A model generated the notes under the pieces. It had not been told where the DNA came from. It saw only the letters and a list, made by a program, of their open reading frames with translations, and ran no database searches. A DNA stretch of 64,000 nucleotides from Dichetophora obliterata (taxonomy: Eukaryota > Arthropoda > Insecta > Diptera > Sciomyzidae): contig OY986439.1 in assembly GCA_963920525.1 (NCBI GenBank), positions 19,267,319-19,331,318 on the forward strand. The letters are read 5' to 3'. The first letter of the stretch is position 1. Each line of letters begins with the position of its first letter. Shown one piece after another: positions 56,292 to 64,000 of this stretch. A program made the translations under genes and the position numbers.

Positions 56292-57081
56292 GTGGGTTGG
56301 GAAAAAGTATTTGGCGTTTTTTTAGTAAAAATAAACAACATTTTAAAAAAAAAAGATTTTATTAATCCAAATATTGTCCATTTTTTTCAACTACCATCTG
56401 CTATTTTTGTGTTAAAGCCATGATTCCTTTATTGTAAAATTCCGGACTTTTATCGTTGAAAAACTGACGTGGGTGGTTTTCGCAGTCATCTTTTGAGGTT
56501 AATTTCTTCCCAGTAAGGGAGTGTTGAAGAGATCGGAACAAATGATAATCTGACGGTCCAATGTCAGGACTGTACGGTGGATACATCAAAACTTCCCTTT
56601 TACATTTTTTAAGTTTTTGCGGGTCAATAATCGCAGATAGAAATTCGGTCCAGCACTAAGTTCATGAGGCATCCAAACATCAAGCTTTTTTTTAAACCAA
56701 CTTTCTTCAAATGGCTTAAAACTGTTTTGTAGTCGATCTTCAGTTCCTAAGCGATGTCGTGGCTGCTCACATGATGGTTTTCTTGTACCTTATCCATTAT
56801 ATCATCTACTTTTTTGGTGATGGCCCGACCAGAGCAATAGTTAGAAATCGAGCGAACTATTTCCTGGCGGTTGATTGGGATAGAGTGCCTTCACCATAAA
56901 CCTCGCAAATTTTTTACATGCCTATGACGCATTTTTCCCTTTGTCGTAGTAAAGTTATAAAATATGACGTATTTTTCCTGAAATTTCACTCATCTTTACT
57001 TTGCAATAATAAATCAGCTGATTTATTTTTCATCTGTTAAGAGAAAAAAAAGAGTTCCCATATACTTTTTCCCCAACCCAA
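56292..57081 (-). mobile_element. mariner (DD34D type) with internal deletion
   Basis: Ends GTGGGTTGGGAAAAAGTAT (from 56292) and, reversed, TTGGGTTGGGGAAAAAGTAT (from 57081), flanked by TA (56290-56291 and 57082-57083). 790 bp against about 1.3 kb for complete mariners. Confidence 0.9.
56401..56990 (-). pseudogene. mariner transposase, deleted and frameshifted
   Basis: Minus-strand remnant. The 5' part preserves the second helix-turn-helix in pieces: VDDIMDKVQENHHVSSHDIA, then ELKIDYKTVLSHLKKVG and LDVWMPHEL, with stops and frame changes. It then jumps to YPPYSPDIGPSDYHLFRSLQ near 56590, which holds the third catalytic Asp. The region with the first two Asp residues is deleted (a loss of roughly 450 bp). 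The C-terminus runs KKLTSKDDCENHPRQFFNDK to the stop at 56401. Inactive. Confidence 0.88.
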
Positions 57082-57242
57082 TATAATGTCAGTGCTTTTC
57101 GATGTAAAGCCTAAGAATAAAAATTTATGGACCTAAATCCAAAAGCTTTAAATTGTCCAAATGTTTCTTTAATACGTAGATAATTTTTTTTAACAAATTA
57201 TATATGTACATAATTAGAACATGTCAAGCTAGACAGAAGAAA

Positions 57243-57450
57243 TTTAACTGCCCGCTTGTAATTTGTCGTTAATGACATTGTAATTCAAAACCGTAAGCGG
57301 GAAAATCTGATTTGTGTTAAGATCTATAGTTTCTATGAAAAGTAAAAAATGTGGGCACAAACAAGAAGTGAGCACAAACCAGATTTGGTTTCCGCTTACA
57401 GTTCTGCATTACAATGTCCTTACCGATAAATTTTTACAAGCAGGTTATGT
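57243..57450. mobile_element. palindromic MITE
   Basis: CTTGTAATTTGTCGTTAATG, then ACATTGTAATTCAAAACCGT and AAGCGG (57243-57317), is inverse-matched at 57370-57450 (CCGCTTACAGTTCTGCATTA and on). Arms ~75 bp, loop ~50 bp. Non-coding. Confidence 0.7.
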
Positions 57451-57599
57451 TTTGGCAAAGAGAGGATTTTCGTTTACACGAGACAGAAATCCTTTATGTA
57501 TTTAACGTAGACCCCTGTCGTGTAGGCTTAATTTTACGGTGCTCCATCGCAGGGGACCAATATTTAGCGTAGGTTAACGTCCCTTCGGAATTCAAAGGA

Positions 57600-58420
57600 T
57601 CCACCAGATAGGTTCCCCGAATTTCATAGCACAGACGAACAATTAAAAGTTCAATTGAACTATGTACATGACTGTGACACTTTCAGCCACTAAAATTGTA
57701 CATGACTAGGTTTATTAAAATAACCATGAGTTATATCGGTATAAATACCGATAAATATAACCCATTTTTTTAGCATGCAACTTCGCCAAAGAATGGGTAA
57801 TCTTTGTCATGAAAACTAGGAGGCAATACCATAAAACCAAGACCTATGGTACTGTCGCGTATTTTATCAGGTTCCCCTGTCATTTATGGAAACTACTCAG
57901 ATTGTTTAGGTTTCCCCGTCACCTGTCCTCAAATTCCAAAGGTAACAGTATATTGATCCGGTAGTTGCTTACCTTCCTAACATTAACTGTTTGAAATTAT
58001 CGAGAAACATCTACTATCATGCTCTTAGTAATTTACGGGAGCTACCAACCCGAGTTAAACATGGTGTAACTCGCACCGACCTTCATGGTCTTCAACCACA
58101 TCCAGTACGGATTAACCCCGAAGGACCAGCCCACGAAAGTCAATACCCGGGCAAAAGGTTCCACCAAACAAGGCTCTTCAACATCCCGTCTACAGACCAA
58201 AAGCTCTTAGAACATTTATGTTTGACCGTGACACATTCAGTCACAAGAATTATTCATGACCAGGTTAATATAACCATTGGTTTCCCGATAATTTAATATC
58301 GCAAGAGAACCACAATTCTACTTACACAACTTCGTTAGCTTAAATATGGCTTCTTAAAAACCTCTTTCGGAAAACTAGTAAGCGTGCCGTAGTATATCAA
58401 TTGGCCTATACTAGGGTCAA
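57600..58420. repeat. diverged duplication, ~550-bp period, less A+T-rich
   Basis: TGACTGTGACACTTTCAGCC and CATGACTAGGTTTAT near 57670-57715 recur as TGACCGTGACACATTCAGTC and CATGACCAGGTTAAT near 58223-58270. Before and after these, ACAGAC, ACTTCG and GAAAACTAG anchors keep the same order. The interval 57540-58760 has more C and G than its surroundings. No coding homology: the 101-codon frame at 57991 spans the repeat. Possibly two monomers of an old satellite. Confidence 0.55.
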
Positions 58421-58854
58421 GGATTCTATGTCTCTTACATAGAACACTAATTCTTAAACAAAGGTCTGCAGAGAACGATAGATCAGGTCTCCTCGTCTTG
58501 ATGGATGACTGCCCCCGTACTTCAAGTTATATTCGATTGATCGTCCATCGAAAGTATTTTACAATGATAACTTAATACCAAAACCATGCCTTCTACAAGA
58601 TGTGGCACCAACAAAAAGGTTCAAGGTTGACCTTTTGTTTTACGGAAATCAGATGAACCATTTTTTAGCCGTGTCTCAAGAATGAACTCATTTTGAGATC
58701 AATTCATGGGCCGTGCCCCATTAATTTTCCATCCAATATTCAACCACCACCCTTTTTCTAGGCTTTGGACTGGCAGACATCTCGAAGGTACTCTGGTGGG
58801 TTTTCTACATAAGAGAGTGCAAGTGCGAAAAACTCAATACATTTAAACATTTTT

Positions 58855-58891
58855 AACCAACTTCAAAAAGAAAGAGGTTCTCAAGTTGGTT
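58855..58891. repeat. hairpin leader of a dispersed repeat
   Basis: AACCAACTT and AAGTTGGTT (nine perfect pairs) enclose CAAAAAGAAAGAGGTTCTC, followed by a T-run and ATGTATGTACATCGATAA. A very similar layout is, from memory, common in insect repeats; it introduces the tandem array that follows. Confidence 0.5.
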
Positions 58892-60744
58892 GGTTTTTTC
58901 TTTTTTTTTAAATGTATGTACATCGATAACTTTTAAAGTACTTGCCCGATTGCCGCAAATTTTAGTCAACAGATAGAGACATTGAGCGCGGAGGTGGCCG
59001 TCTAAAAATTGGGCAGTATTCGAGAAAGGGGCGTGGCAATATTAGAAAAACTGTGTATATCGGATAATATTGACACTAAGATACTGAACTTTAGTACAGG
59101 GGTAGGAAAAATTATTACAAATTATTGTAAAAAAGTGGGCGTTATTTGATAAAGGGCGTGGCAATATTAAAAAAACGCTGTAACTCGAATAATATTAATG
59201 CTAGGATACTGAAATTAGGTACGGAGGTAGGCATAATTATGAAAATTTATGGTCAAGAAAGTGGGACTTATTGAACAAAAGGGCGTGGCAATAAAAGAAA
59301 AATACTGTATCTCAGTTAATATTGACACTAGGGTACTGGAAATTGGTACTGGAGTAGAAACAATTATTACAAATTACGGTCAAGGAAGTGGGCGTTTTTG
59401 GACAAAAAGGCGTGGCAATATTATAAAGACACTCTATCTCGAATAATATAGACACTAGGGTAGTACAATTCGTTACAAAAATGTGTACAATTATTACAAA
59501 ACACTATGAAAAATGTGGGCGGTAATAGACAAAGGGTGTATCACTTTAAGAAAAACACGTATCTCTTTTAATATTGACACTGGAGTACTGAAATTTAGTA
59601 CCGGGGTAAGCACAATTATTACAATATATGGTCAAAAAGTGGGCGTTATTCGACAAAGGGCGTGGAAATTTTTAAAAAAAATGTAACTCGAATAATATTG
59701 ACACCAGGGTACGGAAATTCGGTACAAGAATAGGTAGAATTATAACAAAACACAATCAAGAAAGTAGGCGGAATTTTTCAAAGGGCGTGTCACTATAAGA
59801 AAACACTATCTCGAATTAGGGATGTGCAAGTCGAAGTCGAAATAAGTCGAAAATCGACTTTTGCTTGATAATTTTCGACTTTTGGCAATCGACTTTCTGA
59901 TATTGAAAAAAAGTCTAAAGTCGACTTTTGCTTTCGACTTTTACTTTCGACTTTTTTCATTTTATGTAAATCAAAAACCTTAACGCTAATCTGAGAACTG
60001 TCTTCTCTAAACTAATAAACGAAATAGCTGTTTAACAACAAATAAAGTTGCGTTGGCAACTCTTGATTCGATAAGTGCAAAATAGTGGTCGACAAAATTA
60101 AAAAAAAGAGACTGTAAGTGGAAGTGTGACAAAGCAATTGCGTATCATCTAATTACGTTGAACGCGTAACAAAATGTTTTAATGAAATTGTCACTATTTA
60201 AAAAGCAGATCACAAGATTTACCAAAATTTATTATTTTTGAGCTTAAAATTTTGATTTGCAAAAAAACATTACAACAAACACATAGAAATATCAAGAATA
60301 GTGGTAACAATTGTTGCTTTGCCAGAATAGGGCTGTTAATACAAATTTATATTTAACTTCGCTCAAATCGATAAATTATTTATTATAAAAAACAGAGAAA
60401 TGTACTGCTTTAAGTTAAATTAGCAAGAATTTAAAAAGAGTGCTTTCAATTGAAATCACAAAAAATTTACAATATTGAATTGGTAAAAACATACACTTCT
60501 TTAATACTTCTAGATCCTAGGTTCAAAAATCACGCGTTTTAAAATATATGTGAGTGTTCTCAAGCAATCTTTCACCTTGGTAAGCAGCAGTACATAAATA
60601 ATTACTGCAAATATACCGCCCCCCCCCTCTATTTAAGTGATCTTGTGAATGCCGAGATAAGACAAACAAGAATTTAAAATGAAGAAGTTTTGAAAGCGAC
60701 ATCGACACCTAATAATCAAGAATCCGATAGCAGTGACATATTTA

Positions 60745-60994
60745 GTGTATTCACAAGGTGTGCTATCATGTTATATTGTCATATTGTTCTAAAATTTTAC
60801 AACTAAAATTTACAAGATAAATAAATGCAAATAAGAGACAGCTGTTTAATTACGACACTTCAATAAACATAGCTTTTAGAGATGTAATATATTAGTACTT
60901 TTTTATATGGAGGGAAAAAATAAAATGTTTAATCAAGTGTAAAATCTTAGGACAATATGATATTATAACATGATAGCACACCTTGCGAATACCC
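60745..60994. mobile_element. MITE nested in the hAT
   Basis: GTGTATTCACAAGGTGTGCT and what follows is inverse-matched at the right end (reverse reading GGGTATTCGCAAGGTGTGCT). The arms are ~50 bp with few differences. TA flanks both sides (60743-60744 and 60995-60996). 250 bp, non-coding. Confidence 0.8.
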
Positions 60995-61012
60995 TAATTA
61001 TGTTTTTTGGAT

Positions 61013-61310
61013 GAGGTGGTTAAAACATATATGGACTCTACAACTGATGAAATTGAAGGGATGCCCACTCAGCTGCGCCTTTATCTGGCTCGCCCAGCTG
61101 TTGTTCGAAAACTTAATAAAAATCCGTTTGTTGGCTAGAAATGCATAAAAACTGAATTCCCTTTTGCTTGGGCCGTTGCAAAAAAGTATTTACCAATTGT
61201 TGCAACTTCGGTGCCATCCGAAAGGTTATTTTCTCATGCTGGACTCATAGCGAACCAATTGCGAGCAGGCTTTTGCCAGAACATCTTAACATGTTTGTTT
61301 TTTTACGTTC
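61013..61310 (+). pseudogene. hAT transposase C-terminal dimerisation domain
   Basis: Plus-strand remnant of a ZBED-type hAT transposase: EVVKTYMDSTTDEIEG, QLRLYLARPAVVRKL and NPFVG, then a TAG where Trp is expected, and FAWAVAKKYLPIVATSVPSE followed by RLFSHAGLIAN. This is the conserved hAT dimerisation region (residues around 550-620 in typical family members). The zinc-finger and catalytic domains are absent, partly replaced by A+T-rich sequence and the MITE at 60745-60994. No product is expected. Confidence 0.9.
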
Positions 61311-61980
61311 AGTGCGTGAAGAAATGTGGTTCCCTTAATTGTGCATGCACTTGTTCACAAATATATCGAGCCTTTTCGAAATTTATTTTTAAATGGCGAA
61401 CGAAAACAAACTCTTCTAAAGTTATATCTAACACAAAAATAAAATTTATGCAAAAAAAAAAAACAAGGAAAATGCTTCTCTTGTAAAATTTGGTTTGTAA
61501 CGCTTACGTTAATTCGGCGATTAGGGCTTGGTATTCAGCTCAATTATGAATAGTTCTTCCTCGGGAATCGGAAGAGGCCGTTTACTTTTACCCGGGAAAA
61601 ATTATTCACAAGAAGTCTGATTATCTATATTAGAACTAAAATTGCAATATTTTGTTATTTTCTATTTTATTTATTTACTGAAGTACCATGTTTTAGTTTA
61701 TTTTTTAACAATAAATCACATTTTTCATATTGAATCATTTGTTTCTTACCTGCCCTACAAAACCGGCACAAAAATATTTTTAAAAATGTCGAAAAAAGTT
61801 GAAAAGTCGACTTCTAAGTGTTCAAAAAGTCGAAAAGTCGACTTTTACATTTTCAACGGTTGAAAAAGTCGAAGTCGACTTTTGGTGGCAGTTGCACATC
61901 TCTATCTTAAATATTGACACTAGGGTACCAAAATTTGTTACAAGAATGGGCAAAATTGTTATCATAATCTCTAAGAAGAA

Positions 61981-62923
61981 AGAAATAAAAACTTTTTGAC
62001 AAAACAAAAAAGCCAACTTCAAATGTACTTACTACTTTATTTTTGAACACCAAAAAAATCTTTGAAATATTGATTTTTATACAAAACATATTGATTTTTA
62101 TATTAAATATCCTTGTGTAAGTTATGATGGTATTAAGAATATATCAATTAAGTATCATAAATATATGAATAAAAAAGCTTTTTACTGTATAAAACGTATA
62201 CTTGGTGTAGGTACAGCTTTTTGAACTGTTTGTGATTTATACAAAAAAATAATAAAAAAGCGGCAACTACAGTGTTCTACCATATTTTTTGCATTTTTAA
62301 TAAAATGGTAAAAATATTATTAATATTGAATGAAAACTGGATTTCACTATCCTGTAGAACCAAATTTTTGTAACCATCTAAACTCTTATCAGTGAATTTT
62401 TGATAAATTACTGTAAGTCGTTTATCTCAGAATATTGAATATGTAGATGCCGCACTCTTCCTTATGACGGCAGTATAGAGGGCGACATATGACCATATAT
62501 ATATGAGGTGGCATTTGACCAGATGTGAGTAAGATATCTTCTGAAAATATTGAATAATTTGTACATAAGTATGTACATTTATTTTAAAAATAGCAACTTT
62601 TTCCGCTCGATACCACGAGACTGAACCAATCTTGGGGGGGGGGGCAATTTTTTAACGTGTGAAATGAATACATAAATGTGTGTATTATTAAAAAAAAGTT
62701 AATTTTATAATATATACATGTACATATCTATGTATCATACCATCTTTTTATACATGAGATTAATACATAAAAAATAATATAAAAATTAATTCAGGACTTT
62801 GTAACAAAATGAGGGTAAAAATACAAGATTTATTTAAAGTGGCTAGAAATATAAGAAAGAGTTGCAAAATTTGCTAACATATATATAAGACATTTTTTAA
62901 GTAAAACAAATAAAAAAATTAAT
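61981..62923. other. no gene seen
   Basis: A+T-rich, with a run of twelve G at about 62634-62645. No coding homology or terminal repeats. Confidence 0.5.
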
Positions 62924-63215
62924 TTAACCCGCATCAGTTGATTGCATCAAATCGATGCAAATTTTTTATTCAGATTTATATATTACGAACAAGCATACAT
63001 GTTTTGATTTAAATCTTTTGCTTCTTTAAATTTTTGCTAGAACTTAGATTTGCAGTTTTTTTTATTTTAAAATAAATAAACATTATGCATGATGCATAAA
63101 AAAAAATTTTAAAATTAAAAACATTTCAATAAATTATATATTCTTTTTGTATCTGCACGAAATTGGTGCACAACGTGCTTTTCGTTTATAGAAAATTCCT
63201 ATGGATGCGGGTTAA
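62924..63215. mobile_element. piggyBac-like MITE
   Basis: CCCGCATC (62928) and its inverse GATGCGGG (ending 63211) are bordered by TTAA on both sides (62924-62927 and 63212-63215). TTAA targets and CCC ends are the hallmark of piggyBac. 284 bp, non-coding. The TIRs are short (8 bp), so superfamily assignment is moderate. Confidence 0.7.
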
Positions 63216-63529
63216 AAATTATTAAAATTCAAATCTTATTTTTTGGTAGCAAATGTTGGTGACCCAGTAGAAATTTGAAAAATTGTTACAATTTGTCTGA
63301 AATGTTTTGTTAAACAAATTTCATATACATATTCAAGTCATGAATAAGGTGAATGTGTGTATATTTTTTGTTATTTTAAATTAAACTAATTTTAAAGCAA
63401 TAAACAAATATATCAACGAAATGCATATTAATTATTCATTTAAAGTTTTTCATTGTCTGACTTGGCCAGGGGGGAAAACGGTTGTAGTAGGGGGGCATTG
63501 CCACTCCTTGCGCCCGTGGCTACAGGCCT

Positions 63530-63777
63530 GTACCCGATTCAATCTTAAACCACTCTCACATTTATATATTTTTATATAAAAATTGATCGTAAAAAATTCA
63601 CACAATTCAAGGTATAATATTTTTTAGAATTCGTGTCATTCATTAATATTTTTGATATTGATAATTCGAATTTAATTGAAATCTTTTTGCAGTTTAATTT
63701 TTTTTAGGAATATTTTACGATAAATTTTTGTATAAAAACGTATAAATGTGAGACTGGATTTAGGTTGAATCGGGCAC
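63530..63777. mobile_element. MITE with ~70-bp TIRs
   Basis: GTACCCGATTCAATCTTAAA and the following CCACTCTCACATTTATATAT are inverse-matched at the other end (reverse reading GTGCCCGATTCAACCTAAAT, then CCAGTCTCACATTTATACGT). Further match continues to ATCGTAAAA. About 248 bp. No target duplication identified. Confidence 0.75.
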
Positions 63778-64000
63778 GAGAATTTTGGGCATTAATTTTG
63801 TTCCAGCTGTGCACGTTTATATACAAACATTTTTTGAAAAAAATTCCTAAAGAAAAAATTCACAAAATGGAAGATGTGATAGGTTAAAGTGCACCCCTAC
63901 TGCCCCTTCTGTTTTTTAATAACTTTTCATGCCAGATCCGAAAATCGCCCAGGCAACGTACATTTTTTTACCTGAATACAAATCGAGCCAACCTAATGTA
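63778..64000. other. no feature seen
   Basis: The window end; no gene or repeat is supported. Confidence 0.5.

Larger units (their letters stand above)
59809..61912 (+). mobile_element. hAT transposon, degenerate
   Basis: The body is 59817-61904 (2,088 bp). Ends TAGGGATGTGCAA and, reversed, TAGAGATGTGCAA. The 8-bp flanks TCTCGAAT (59809-59816) and TCTTAAAT (61905-61912) agree at six positions, an aged hAT duplication. Both subterminal regions are packed with GTCGAAGTCGACTTTT motifs. It contains the C-terminal part of a hAT transposase and a nested MITE. Confidence 0.9.
59020..61980. repeat. ~125-bp tandem array, split by a hAT element
   Basis: Seven units each begin near GGGCGTGGCAATATTA (about 59029, 59153, 59280, 59409, 59533, 59658, 59781) and contain TATCTCGAATAATATTGACA, CTAGGGTACTGAAATT, GTACAGGGGTAGGCA and AAAGTGGGCGTTATT. 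The last unit is cut at 59816 by the hAT element and resumes at 61905 with ATATTGACACTAGGGTACC. Non-coding. Confidence 0.85.

Noticed and set aside
57991..58296. 101-codon frame with a protein-like look
   Set aside because: It spans a diverged ~550-bp repeat and has no recognisable domain.

Overview
This window is A+T-rich nuclear DNA of a higher insect. It carries no host gene that I can recognise and is built almost entirely of transposable elements and their remains. A fly (Brachycera, perhaps a tephritid) is the best guess. The reasons are an intact env-carrying Ty3/gypsy errantivirus with a serine-tRNA-type primer site, a DD41D (rosa-type) mariner, Helitron-like, Transib and hAT elements, and jockey/CR1-type LINEs. 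The species call is inference.

Layout. 0.7-3.6 kb: inverted arms around an array of ~52-bp repeats. 4.4-6.4 kb: a Harbinger-type MITE, a diverged direct duplication and A+T-rich tandem repeats. 6.4-9.4 kb: an exactly 3,000-bp hAT-type element with a perfect 8-bp target duplication, holding a Transib-type element with a CGCCG duplication, which in turn holds a MITE. 12.0-13.7 kb: two head-to-tail Helitron-like copies. 14.3-15.9 kb: a decayed Tc1 element. 16.3-19.5 kb: two joined LINE remnants on the minus strand. 22.3-25.1 kb: a TIR-ended element that carries the 52-bp arrays in the opposite orientation to the 1.2-2.7 kb copy and is itself split by a LINE fragment and a hAT-like MITE. 29.4-31.2 kb: a pogo-like element with a nested MITE.

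32.9-41.4 kb is the centrepiece: a complete errantivirus of 8.5 kb. It has two 760-bp LTRs that read the same by eye, a CGCG target duplication, primer site, polypurine tract, open gag, a -1 slippery site, open pol and open env, plus a separate 5' leader exon whose splice phase fits env. It looks young and may be functional.

43.1-50.5 kb: a transposon of unknown superfamily with 37-bp TIRs, carrying a 132-aa ORF and a MITE with 59-bp perfect TIRs; then a two-gene Harbinger element (Myb-like protein on +, transposase on -) interrupted by a DD41D mariner; then a LINE fragment. 51.4-54.0 kb: foldback and palindromic repeats. 56.3-57.1 kb: a deleted mariner. 57.2-62 kb: a palindromic MITE, a diverged ~550-bp duplication, and a ~125-bp tandem array interrupted by a second hAT element. 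62.9-63.8 kb: a piggyBac-like MITE and a long-TIR MITE.

Segments around 9.4-11.9, 25.1-29.4, 41.5-42.6 and 54.1-56.3 kb lack transposon signatures that I can see and are the likeliest single-copy host DNA. All positions come from reading by eye. Element boundaries are firm where TIRs and target duplications are quoted and approximate elsewhere.
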